In this document: one piece after another, positions 1 to 7,022 of the stretch
Numbering within the stretch: position 1 is the first letter of the stretch
How the letters are laid out: each line of letters starts with the position of its first letter
From: Nonomuraea rubra
GTDB lineage: Bacteria; Actinomycetota; Actinomycetes; Streptosporangiales; Streptosporangiaceae
Reading direction: 5' to 3'
Assembly (NCBI RefSeq): GCF_014207985.1
Contig: NZ_JACHMI010000001.1
Coordinates: 1,347,001 to 1,411,000, forward strand
DNA length: 64,000 nt
Made by a program: the position numbers and the translations under genes
The notes under the pieces: generated by a model
What the model was told of the DNA's origin: nothing
Database searches by the model: none
What the model saw: only the letters and a program-made list of their open reading frames with translations

Positions 1-2
1 CG

Positions 3-191
3 CAGCTGTACATCGCGGCCGGGATCTCGGGCGCCATCCAGCACCGGGCCGGCATGCAGACGGCCAAGACGATCGTGGCCATCAACAAGGACCCTGAGGC
101 CCCGATCTTCGAGCTGGCGGACTACGGCGTGGTGGGCGACCTCCACCAGGTCGTCCCCCAGCTCACCGAGGAGATCAACAAGCGCAAGTAG
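3..191 (+). CDS. etfA: Electron transfer flavoprotein alpha subunit, C-terminal 62 residues (5' partial)
   Basis: Only the last 62 codons and the TAG are in the window. The readable end carries the conserved FAD-contacting segment ([13 protein letters not shown], then [20 protein letters not shown] and a DLHQVVPQL tail), which is the C-terminal FAD-binding domain of EtfA. The protein pairs with EtfB to pass electrons from acyl-CoA dehydrogenases to the quinone pool in the cytoplasm. The gene reads into a 340-nt GC-rich gap. In related actinomycetes etfBA lies close to the cysteine desulfurase/mnmA genes; here those begin 13.3 kb downstream, so the genes in between look inserted (inference). 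Confidence 0.93.
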   Translation, partial: QLYIAAGISGAIQHRAGMQTAKTIVAINKDPEAPIFELADYGVVGDLHQVVPQLTEEINKRK

Positions 192-230
192 AGGTAGTTC
201 CCGGGGGTGAACGCATGGTCTTCCCAGCCG

Positions 231-377
231 GCGCTTCGCGCATGGGGCTCAGGCCGTGACATCGGGGGGCGCGGCCCCCCGAACCCCCGGCTCTACAAGC
301 GTGGTCCTCCCGATCGGGCGCTTCGCGCCTCGGGGGTCGGGCTGTGACATCGGGGGGCGCAGCCCCCCAAACCCCCG
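231..377. repeat. Two direct copies of a ~59-bp GC-rich repeat with internal hairpin
   Basis: The gap between etfA and the next gene (192-531) holds no gene I can support. It contains two near-identical units, 231-289 and 318-377. Each begins GCGCTTCGCGC, continues to GTGACATCGGGGGG and ends in a hairpin of the form GGGGGGCGCRGCCCCCC followed by RAACCCCCG. Such units occur scattered between genes in high-GC actinomycetes (general knowledge). The hairpins could end etfA transcription, though no T-run follows. The rest of the gap, 378-531, shows nothing I recognise. Confidence 0.75.
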
Positions 378-531
378 CTCAAATGCCGCTGCGCCGCCGC
401 GCTGGCCGATGACGTTGCTGGGGCGTGGGAGCCGAAGCTCAACAGCGGAATCGTGTGACCATGTCCGGCTGGAACCGTGCCGACGGCAGTAGCGGGTTGT
501 GGTCAGCGACCCCTCTCAGAGGGAAACCAGA

Positions 532-1149
532 TCACTGGTTCCGGATGCGTTCGACCAGCCGCCAGACGCTTGAGCTCGGATTCGAGCGCGCAGGAGACCC
601 GTCCCCTTCATGCTTGTTGTCCAGCTTCTCCGCGCGCTCCATGGCCACACCATGATGCTGGACCAGTTGGTCCAGCGCATCGGGTGTCAATGACTTTCCG
701 CACGAAAGATATCTCTTGGCGAGTGTTTGAGCTGGACCTCGTTCGAGGGCGGCCGTCTGGTCCTGAAAATGAAGTAAGAACCACAGCTCAACACAGGGGT
801 TCGATACAGCGATCTTGATGTCGTGCTGGGCGGCCAGCTGATAGGTCTCCGGAAGGTTCGGAAACTCGTCGACGTCGAACATGCACCAGTACTCATTGAA
901 CGCCCGGCCACGGCCACGCTTCTCTTCCCGCTGGTCGTTCCGCTTGCGATCAACAGCGGCACGCACGAGAGAGAAGGGGGCTCCATGGAAGTCGTCGATA
1001 GTGACGATGGTGTTGTGTCTATGGATCCGATGCCAATGCTGGAGGTAGATGACCTCGGTCTTGGTCCCTTCGGTGTAGACGTGTAGCGTCCGCCTCTCGG
1101 ATATTCGTGCGGACGACTGCTGGGAGCGGCTGCGCGGCTTCCTGGTCAT
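532..1149 (-). CDS. RloB-family protein, Toprim-like putative nuclease of an abortive-infection pair
   Basis: A 205-residue protein. The Toprim-like acidic motifs are visible: the E27-G-T-K-T-E segment near the N-terminus (VYTEGTKTEVIYL), FDVDEFPN at 91-98 giving the DxD, and the RloB hallmark SNPCVELWFLLHF at 116-128. Arg-rich basic N-terminus. RloB/AbiLii proteins are the proposed effector partner of RloA/AbiLi ATPases in anti-phage systems (family knowledge); the predicted role here is a nuclease unleashed by phage infection. Its ATG overlaps the end of the upstream ATPase gene by 4 nt (ATGA), so the two are translationally coupled. Codon use is less GC-extreme than the neighbours, a sign of horizontal transfer. 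Length is typical of the family. Confidence 0.85.
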   Translation of the reverse strand: MTRKPRSRSQQSSARISERRTLHVYTEGTKTEVIYLQHWHRIHRHNTIVTIDDFHGAPFSLVRAAVDRKRNDQREEKRGRGRAFNEYWCMFDVDEFPNLPETYQLAAQHDIKIAVSNPCVELWFLLHFQDQTAALERGPAQTLAKRYLSCGKSLTPDALDQLVQHHGVAMERAEKLDNKHEGDGSPARSNPSSSVWRLVERIRNQ

Positions 1150-2498
1150 CTGCGGCTCCCGGTGGCTATGAGCCGCGCCACCTCGACGAACTCCTCATGG
1201 CTCACGATGGGGGTCGCTCCGTAGCGCCCGCTCAGATACCGCTTCCCGATGGCCTCCTCCTGCCGTGGCGACAGATCCGACAACGGGTAGAGGCGGCTCC
1301 GCCCATCCGTGAGCTTCTCGGTGAACCAGATCTGGTCACGCCCCAGAGGGCGTGCGTGAGACGCGTTGCCCAGCAGCGTCGGGGCATGCGAGCTGAAAAT
1401 GAGCTGAGCACCCTTCGGGTTGGCTTCCGAATCCTGGAACAGCCCGATCACTCGTGCGGCCAGTATGGGATGAAGGCTCGATTCCAGTTCATCGACCAGC
1501 AGGACGCTGCCCGATCGGAGGGCATCGAAGACGGGACCCACGAGCCCGAGCCAGACAAGGGTGCCGAGAGATTCCTCTGACACGTTGAACTCGACGTCCT
1601 CCTTGGCGCCTTGGTGGCTCAGCACTAAACCCAGTTCAGTGAGTTCGATGTCAGGGAATCCTTCGGCGTCGTCCTCGCGGCCGGCAAGGATGAGGGCGGC
1701 GCGGCGAACCCGCTCCATGACCTTGGGATCCGGTGGCCGGATCTTGACATCCGCGATCCCGAGATCTGCGGCGCGGAGGAGTGCCAGGACCTGCTCGCGA
1801 CTGGAGTCCTCACGTAGCAGTTGTGCGGTGAAGGCCCAGCGCGCTTGCCTGCTCGATGCTTCTGCGAGCATCAGGTTCTGCCCGAACCACTCATAGATCG
1901 GCAGTAGGTCTGGATGGTTGCCGGCAGCGGCAGCCGACAAGAACAGTGAATTCGGCCTGGCTATCCGCTCGATCGCGCGGCCGATCGAACGCTTGCCGAC
2001 CGGCAGGTCCACCGGCTTTCCGTGCCGGCGTTCGAATAGCAGGGCGGCGCGGCCGTGCGGATAGCGATAGGCCCATTCATGAAGAACATACTGGTCGTTC
2101 ATCGCGACGCCGTATTCGTGGCGGACGCCGTTCAGAACGACATCGACCTCGTAACGGGTCGTCTTCTCTGCTGCTTCAGGGGTGAGACGGAAGCTGGGTC
2201 GGCGGATGCCGCCGGAAGGATCTCCGGACCGGAAGGAGAACAGGACATGTTCCCTGAGATCGCTCAGAGCCTTGAGCAGGTTGGTCTTGCCCGACGCGTT
2301 GGCGCCGAACACGCCTGCCGCAGGTAGCACCCGAAGTGGCCTGCCGCCCTTCTGATGCCATTGGACGGTCCGTGGTACACCCTTCTCCGCCTGAGCGGTC
2401 GCTTCCAGCGAGAAGTCCAACTCGTCATAGAACGAGTAGGTATTTTCTGCCCGGAACGCCAGAAGCATCGAGAGCTGACCAGCTTCATCGTCCATCAT
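1146..2498 (-). CDS. RloA/AbiLi-like AAA (ABC-type) ATPase of a putative defence operon
   Basis: A ~450-residue SMC/RecF-like ATPase of the AAA_15/AAA_21 type. N-terminal strand pattern MLLAFRAENTYSFYDELDFS is typical; Walker A GANASGKTN follows about 42 residues later; a degenerate ABC signature SEESLGT precedes Walker B (VLLVDELESSLHP), and an H-loop SSHAPTLLG closes the site. First gene of a two-gene operon with the RloB-like gene. Role (family knowledge): sensor/regulator that holds or activates the effector. Start uncertain: the frame is open to a TTG at 2534; ATGs lie at 2498, 2495 and 2468, and the last is the most family-like start; none has a clear ribosome site. GC visibly lower than the surroundings. 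Confidence 0.82.
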   Translation of the reverse strand: MMDDEAGQLSMLLAFRAENTYSFYDELDFSLEATAQAEKGVPRTVQWHQKGGRPLRVLPAAGVFGANASGKTNLLKALSDLREHVLFSFRSGDPSGGIRRPSFRLTPEAAEKTTRYEVDVVLNGVRHEYGVAMNDQYVLHEWAYRYPHGRAALLFERRHGKPVDLPVGKRSIGRAIERIARPNSLFLSAAAAGNHPDLLPIYEWFGQNLMLAEASSRQARWAFTAQLLREDSSREQVLALLRAADLGIADVKIRPPDPKVMERVRRAALILAGREDDAEGFPDIELTELGLVLSHQGAKEDVEFNVSEESLGTLVWLGLVGPVFDALRSGSVLLVDELESSLHPILAARVIGLFQDSEANPKGAQLIFSSHAPTLLGNASHARPLGRDQIWFTEKLTDGRSRLYPLSDLSPRQEEAIGKRYLSGRYGATPIVSHEEFVEVARLIATGSRR

Positions 2499-2750
2499 GG
2501 CAGCGATTATTGCTGGAAACCTGCGTTCTTGCAATCGTGGTTGCGCAAGGCTTCGCTGTGAGCGTTTGAGATGCCCTTTGTGTTAGGGAAGGTCCGTGTT
2601 GCTGGAGAGAGAACTGGCCGGGATACTCATCTCGCCCGGTGTTTAGTTCAAGTAGTCAAAGCACGCGGCTCGTGACTGGATAAAGACATCATCGCGACAC
2701 CCTCAAGCCTGCCTGTCCGGTGCGAACGATCTTCGTGAACCCGTACCGGC

Positions 2751-3179
2751 TCACCCGATGAACTGGTGATCCGTCAGCACCCGGCCGTCGCCGTCCAGGG
2801 CCAGGACGTCCAGACCACCACCGACGACCTCCCCCGTACGGACCGACACCATCGACCACCGGACACCGATCACCCGCGGCATCAGCACCACCGCCTCCCC
2901 GGCCGCCTCGAAGACGTGCTCGCCCGGCTCCACGAACATCTCGTAGGCACGGGTCACCCGCGCCTCCAGGGCCTCGTGACCGCGGGCCTCCAGCGGCGGC
3001 GCGGGGAAGGCGAGGGCCGCGGCGGCGTCGCGGATCGCCTCGGGCGGGTGCACCAGGGCGTGGACGGCATCGGCGGCCCACAGTTCGCGGATGAGGGCGC
3101 TGCGCGTCGCCGGGTCGGGTTCGTTCCACTGGGCGACGTAACGGCCGGCCCGCTCCTGCACATCGAAGGCGTTGCTCAT
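2751..3179 (-). CDS. NTF2-like / SnoaL-fold small protein
   Basis: A 142-residue protein with the look of the nuclear-transport-factor-2/SnoaL fold: a helical N-terminus (AGRYVAQWNEPDPATRSALI), the ELWAADAVH segment that opens the cone, and a C-terminal beta-rich half ending DGDGRVLTDHQFIG. Members bind small hydrophobic ligands or act as isomerases/cyclases; the substrate here cannot be told. The ATG at 3179 fits the family better than the longer frame to 3422, which runs into the divergent regulator. The gene faces away from an HTH regulator at 3265; an 85-nt shared promoter region with a 24-bp dyad lies between them, so it is probably the regulator's target. Confidence 0.72.
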   Translation of the reverse strand: MSNAFDVQERAGRYVAQWNEPDPATRSALIRELWAADAVHALVHPPEAIRDAAAALAFPAPPLEARGHEALEARVTRAYEMFVEPGEHVFEAAGEAVVLMPRVIGVRWSMVSVRTGEVVGGGLDVLALDGDGRVLTDHQFIG

Positions 3180-3211
3180 GTCCGGCAGTCTGGGGTCAGG
3201 CAGGGCATCGC

Positions 3212-3235
3212 CGCGATTCCCCGCAGGGAATCGCG
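3212..3235. promoter_or_regulatory. Perfect 10-bp dyad in divergent promoter (candidate operator of the HTH regulator)
   Basis: Half-sites CGCGATTCCC and GGGAATCGCG are exact reverse complements around a 4-nt centre (CGCA). The site lies 30 bp before the HTH gene ATG and 33 bp before the NTF2-like gene ATG, in the only space available for both promoters. Operator function is inferred. Confidence 0.7.
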
Positions 3236-3264
3236 CGGGCGCGGCGGTGCAGTATGAAGGGGGC

Positions 3265-4062
3265 ATGACGGTGTCGACGGGGACTGATCGGTTCGCCAGT
3301 GAGCTGCGGCGGTGGCGGACGCGCCGGCGCTTCAGCCAGCTCGATCTGGCGATCAGGGCCGACACGACCCAGCGCCATCTGAGCTTTCTGGAGCAGGGCC
3401 GGTCGCGGCCGGGGCGGGCCATGGTCGTGCGGCTGGCCGAGTCGCTGGAGCTGTCGTTGCGGGAGCGGAACGGGCTGCTGCTTGCCGCCGGGTTCGCCCC
3501 TGTCTATGCGGAGTCTGGGCTGGACGCGCCCGAGCTCGGACCGGTGCGGGAGGCGCTGGAGCGGATTCTCGAGGGGCATCTGCCGTATCCGGCGGTGGTC
3601 GTCCGGCCTTACGGGGAGCTGGTCGCCGCCAACGCGGCGTTCGGGGTGCTGGGGGAGGGGGTGGCGCCGGCGTTGCTGGAGCCGCCGGTCAACGTGCTGC
3701 GTGTCGCTCTGCATCCGGAGGGGATGGCGCGCCGGGTGGAGAACCTGGCCGAGTGGGGGCGGCACATCACCGGGAGTCTGCGGGAGCAGGCGCTGCGCAG
3801 TCCGCATCCGGGGCTCGACGCGTTCATCGCTGAGCTGGACGGGTACCTGCCGGAGCTGGATGCGCCGGCCGGGCATCTCGGGTTCGCCGTGCCGCTGCGG
3901 TTGCGGGTGCCGGAGGGGGAGTTGCGGCTGATCAGCACGTTGACGTCGTTCGCGACCGCTGTGGACGTGACGCTGTCCGAGCTGCGGCTGGAGGCGTTCC
4001 TGCCTGCTGATGAGGCCACGGCGGAGATCCTCCGGCAGCGGGCCGTCACTTCTCGCGGGTGA
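3265..4062 (+). CDS. XRE-type HTH regulator with MmyB-like ligand-binding domain
   Basis: A 265-residue regulator. The N-terminal helix-turn-helix spans about residues 9-65 (RWRTRRRFSQLDLAIRADTT, recognition helix RHLSFLEQGRSRPG). The rest (about 100-260) matches the MmyB-like ligand-binding domain: YPAVVVRPYGELVAANAAF, then NVLRVALHPEGM, then FAVPLRLRVPEGELRLIST. The ATG at 3265 has GAAGGGGG upstream. It is divergent from the NTF2-like gene with a perfect dyad between them, the usual layout for these regulators and their single target. Ligand unknown. The 3' end overlaps the opposite-strand 37-codon frame by 17 nt. Confidence 0.82.
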   Translation: MTVSTGTDRFASELRRWRTRRRFSQLDLAIRADTTQRHLSFLEQGRSRPGRAMVVRLAESLELSLRERNGLLLAAGFAPVYAESGLDAPELGPVREALERILEGHLPYPAVVVRPYGELVAANAAFGVLGEGVAPALLEPPVNVLRVALHPEGMARRVENLAEWGRHITGSLREQALRSPHPGLDAFIAELDGYLPELDAPAGHLGFAVPLRLRVPEGELRLISTLTSFATAVDVTLSELRLEAFLPADEATAEILRQRAVTSRG

Positions 4063-4159
4063 GGCGGACGTATCCGTACGGGTTGAAGAACAGGTCGTCC
4101 TCGTCGTAACGGTCGCACGGGCCGGTGCGCAGCACCCAGCGGGGCGCGTCCTCGGTCAT
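4046..4159 (-). CDS. Hypothetical 37-residue protein
   Basis: A short frame starting ATG at 4159, whose ATGA overlaps the stop of the preceding disrupted gene, as in a translationally coupled operon. The product is acidic with an aromatic C-terminus (DLFFNPYGYVRLTREK). I do not recognise it. It may be a real small protein or the displaced end of the disrupted gene upstream; coding potential is supported only by the coupling and by GC bias. Confidence 0.35.
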   Translation of the reverse strand: MTEDAPRWVLRTGPCDRYDEDDLFFNPYGYVRLTREK

Positions 4160-4495
4160 CCGGCCGGCGCGGGCGGCTCCGTCCCGGTCTCGATCTCCAC
4201 CTCGGGCGCGCCGAGCAGGTGCATGCCAGAGCTGTAGAGCACCTGACCGTCGTAGACGGGTCGCTTGACCCAGGCGGTGACGAGCGTGGCGGCCAGTCTC
4301 TCGTCCATGACCCCGGCTGCGTCGTCGGCCAGTGCCGGCCTGGAACGCGTCCGGCATCCGGGGATCGGGTGCGGCCTCGGAGTACTCGCGATCAAGGACG
4401 AGCCCGCCGAAGCCGGCCGCGATCTGTTGCATCTCCGAAAGTTCCAGGCCGGAGCCGAGCACGCACAACACGTGCCGGGGGAACGTTCCGCTCAT
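4156..4495 (-). pseudogene. Frameshifted small gene, unknown family
   Basis: Two overlapping minus-strand frames together look like one ~115-residue protein. The first (from ATG 4495) reads naturally to about 4345 (LCVLGSGLELSEMQQIAAGF, then LDREYSEAAPDPRMPDAF) and afterwards turns into Arg/Gly-rich nonsense. The neighbouring frame becomes protein-like exactly there (LADDAAGVMDERLAATLVTA, then LLGAPEVEIETG) and stops at 4156. The simplest explanation is a one-base indel around 4340-4350, either a real mutation or a sequencing error. I cannot name the family. Confidence 0.55.
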
Positions 4496-4540
4496 CCTGG
4501 CACATTACCGATCATGGTCGCCGGGCGGCGGCTGAACGGG

Positions 4541-5383
4541 CTAGGAGGAGGCGGCGGAGGCCGTCCAGCTGCTCAGGAGGCGCAGGGCGTCGGCGGTCGG
4601 GGAACCGGGCTCGACGTTGTAGACGCACAACGTCTGGTCGGGGTCGCCGGGAGGCTGGAGCGACTCGTACTCGAAGTGCAGCTCGCCGACGAGCGGATGG
4701 TGGTAGTGCTTGGCGCCGTGCGTGCGGCGCAGCACGCGGTGGTCGTTCCACCAGGTGCCGAACTCCGGCGAGCGCAGGGTGAGCTCGCCGACGAGCTCGG
4801 CGAGGCGGCGGTCGTCGGGGTAGCGGCCGGCTTCGAGGCGGAGCACGGCGACGGTCTCCGCGGCGATGCGCTCCCAGTCGCCGGTACGGGTGCGGGCCTC
4901 GGGGTCGAGCAGGTAGTACCTGGCCAGGTTGCGCTGGGTGGCGGGCAGGGCGTCGAAGTCGGTCAGCACCTCGCGGGCCAGGCGGTTGGCTGCCAGGACG
5001 TCGGTGCGGCGGCCGAGGATGAAGGCCGGTACGTGGTCGAGGGTCTGCAACATCAGGCGCAGCCCCGGCCTGACCCGCTGGGGGCTGATGGGGGCGTGGC
5101 GGCTGGGGCGGGTCAGCAGGTTCGTGAGGTGCTCCCGCTCGGCGGGGTCGAGCTGGAGCGCCCGGGCGAGCGCCTCGGTCACCTCGGGCGAGGGGTTGCC
5201 GGCGCGGCCCTGCTCCAGCCGCGTGTAGTACTCGGTGCTGACCCCGGCCAGCCTGGCCACCTCGTCGCGGCGCAGGCCGGGCACGCGGCGGGGGCGGCCG
5301 TCGGCGGGCAGCCCCGTACGGTCCGGCGTGATCCGGGCGCGGCGGGTGCGCAGGAAGTCGGCGAGCTCGCGACTGCGGTCCAT
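4541..5383 (-). CDS. XRE-type HTH regulator with MmyB-like ligand-binding domain (second copy)
   Basis: A 280-residue regulator of the same class as the one at 3265. The N-terminus has the characteristic RELADFLRTRRARITPDRTG and RRVPGLRRDEVARLAGVSTE helix-turn-helix region (about 5-75), with YYTRLEQGR in the recognition helix. The MmyB-like domain follows (about 100-270: LMLQTLDHVPAFILGRRTDV, LAANRLAREVL, YYLLDPEARTRTGDW). The start at 5383 is chosen because the longer frame to 5560 enters the SDR promoter. Divergent from a short-chain dehydrogenase, the commonest partner of these regulators (family knowledge). Likely autorepressing and repressing the SDR until a ligand binds (inference). Confidence 0.85.
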   Translation of the reverse strand: MDRSRELADFLRTRRARITPDRTGLPADGRPRRVPGLRRDEVARLAGVSTEYYTRLEQGRAGNPSPEVTEALARALQLDPAEREHLTNLLTRPSRHAPISPQRVRPGLRLMLQTLDHVPAFILGRRTDVLAANRLAREVLTDFDALPATQRNLARYYLLDPEARTRTGDWERIAAETVAVLRLEAGRYPDDRRLAELVGELTLRSPEFGTWWNDHRVLRRTHGAKHYHHPLVGELHFEYESLQPPGDPDQTLCVYNVEPGSPTADALRLLSSWTASAASS

Positions 5384-5565
5384 GTCCCCAGTGTGGCCCC
5401 GCCCGCGTGCCGGCGGGGCCGCAGGGGTGGCCCTGCCAGTACCAGTCTCGCGGTTACCTGCCTGGTCAGGGCAGTCTCGGGCACCCCGTGAGGGGGGTCG
5501 CGGGTGGTGTGCTGTTGGAGGAGCGCGGCGACCGGCCGCGCAGGACGTCGAAGGGCGCACACACC

Positions 5566-6327
5566 ATGAACACCTCTCTTTCTGGCCGCGTGGCCGTCAT
5601 CACCGGTGCCTCCAGCGGGATCGGCGAGGCCACGGCCGAGCACCTGGCCGGGCTGGGCGCGCGGGTGGCCGTTCTGGCGCGGCGCGCCGAGCGGCTGGAC
5701 GGCCTGGTCTCCCGCATCGAGCGGGCCGGCGGCCGGGCGCTGGCGCTGGCGGCCGACGTCACCGACGCGGCGGCGGTCCGGGCCGCGGCCGAGCGGGTGG
5801 CGGCCGAGCTGGGCGGCGCCGACCTGCTGTTCAACAACGCGGGCGTGATGCTGCCCGCCCCGGTCGAGGAGCTGGCAGCCGACCAGTGGCAGCACCAGAT
5901 CGACCTGAACGTCACGGGCCTGATGAACGTGATCGGCGCGTTCGTCCCGCAGCTCGTCGGGTCCGCCGGCGAGCGCGGCGTGGCCGACCTGATCAACACC
6001 TCGTCGATCGCGGCGCAGAACATCTTCCCGAACTTCGCCGTCTACTCCGGGACCAAGGCGTTCGTCACGCACCTGTCGCGGCACCTGCGGGCCGAGCTGG
6101 GCCCCAAGAACGTGCGGGTCTCGGCGATCGAGCCGGGCATCGTCGGCACCGAGCTGCAGAGCCACGTCACCGACGAGGGCGCGCGGGCGTGGCTGGAGGG
6201 CTCCAAGCAGACGGTGGAGTGGCTCACGCCGCAGGACGTAGCGCAGACGATCGGGTTCCTGGCGAGCCTGCCGCCGCGGGCGAACCTCCAGCAGGTCACG
6301 ATCATGCCCACCGCCCAGCAGAGCTGA
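5566..6327 (+). CDS. Short-chain dehydrogenase/reductase (SDR)
   Basis: A 253-residue classical SDR. NAD(P)-binding TGASSGIGEA at about 14-23, NNAG at about 90, catalytic Ser in the NTSSIAAQN strand, and YSGTK (YxxxK) around 160. The PGIVGTEL segment after the active site is typical. NADP preference is suggested by VLARRAER at the end of strand 2. Cytoplasmic oxidoreductase of unknown alcohol/ketone substrate. Start at ATG 5566, the only start fitting the family. It faces away from the MmyB-type regulator at 5383, which probably controls it, and is followed 67 nt later by a RibD-C reductase that may be co-transcribed. Confidence 0.88.
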   Translation: MNTSLSGRVAVITGASSGIGEATAEHLAGLGARVAVLARRAERLDGLVSRIERAGGRALALAADVTDAAAVRAAAERVAAELGGADLLFNNAGVMLPAPVEELAADQWQHQIDLNVTGLMNVIGAFVPQLVGSAGERGVADLINTSSIAAQNIFPNFAVYSGTKAFVTHLSRHLRAELGPKNVRVSAIEPGIVGTELQSHVTDEGARAWLEGSKQTVEWLTPQDVAQTIGFLASLPPRANLQQVTIMPTAQQS

Positions 6328-6394
6328 CGATGAGTTCTGTCGGTCGGGCAGGTCATCATCGGCACAGACCCCGGCGACCGATGGGAGCACGATC

Positions 6395-7012
6395 ATGAAG
6401 ATCACCTTGGCCACGTACCTCTCGCTGGACGGTGTCATGCAGGGGCCGGGAACGCCCACCGAGGACCCCAGCGGGGGCTTCGAGCACGGCGGCTGGCAGT
6501 TCCCCTACGCGGACGAGGAGCTGGGCACCTACTCCGAGCAGTGGTTCGGCGAGGCGGACGCGTTCCTGCTGGGGCGCAGGACGTACGAGATCTTCGCGGC
6601 GTTCTGGCCGACCGTCACCGACGCGGACGACGTGATCGCGACCAGCCTGAACAACCTGCCCAAGTACGTCGTCTCGACGACCCTGGACAGGGCCGACTGG
6701 CACAACACGACGATCATCAGGACCGACGTGCTCAAGCAGATCGCCGAGCTGCGCGAGCGTCCCGGCCGCGAGCTGCAGATCCACGGCAGCGGTGCGCTGG
6801 CCAGGACGCTGCTGGACCACGGGATGATCGACGAGCTGCGGTTGTGGACGTACCCGGTCGTCCTGGGCAGCGGCAAGCGGCTGTTCGAGCCGGGGCGTAC
6901 GGCGACGGCGATGCGCCTGGTCGAGTCCAGGACGACGGGGAGCGGCTGCATCGTCGGCATCTACCAGCCGGCGGGCAAGCCGACGTACGGGGATTTCTCG
7001 CAGGAGGGCTGA
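6395..7012 (+). CDS. Dihydrofolate-reductase-fold protein (RibD C-terminal family)
   Basis: A 205-residue protein of the RibD_C/YyaP group. It starts KITLATYLSLDGVMQGPG as these proteins do, has FLLGRRTYEIFAAFWPTV, LNNLPKYVVSTTLD and the NADPH-site loop IHGSGALARTLLDHGMIDEL, and ends with the PVVLGSGKRLFEPG segment. The family folds like DHFR and binds NADPH, but its physiological substrate is mostly unknown; it is not folate reductase. ATG at 6395. Downstream of the SDR on the same strand and convergent with the histidine kinase gene 10 nt away. Confidence 0.86.
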   Translation: MKITLATYLSLDGVMQGPGTPTEDPSGGFEHGGWQFPYADEELGTYSEQWFGEADAFLLGRRTYEIFAAFWPTVTDADDVIATSLNNLPKYVVSTTLDRADWHNTTIIRTDVLKQIAELRERPGRELQIHGSGALARTLLDHGMIDELRLWTYPVVLGSGKRLFEPGRTATAMRLVESRTTGSGCIVGIYQPAGKPTYGDFSQEG

Positions 7013-7022
7013 GCGGCCCGGC

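Noticed and set aside
2499..2534. TTG start of the RloA-like ATPase
   Set aside because: The extra residues do not resemble the family's N-terminus and no ribosome site precedes it.
192..2750. Integration by a tRNA-targeting element around the defence operon
   Set aside because: No tRNA gene, integrase or attachment-site duplication seen.
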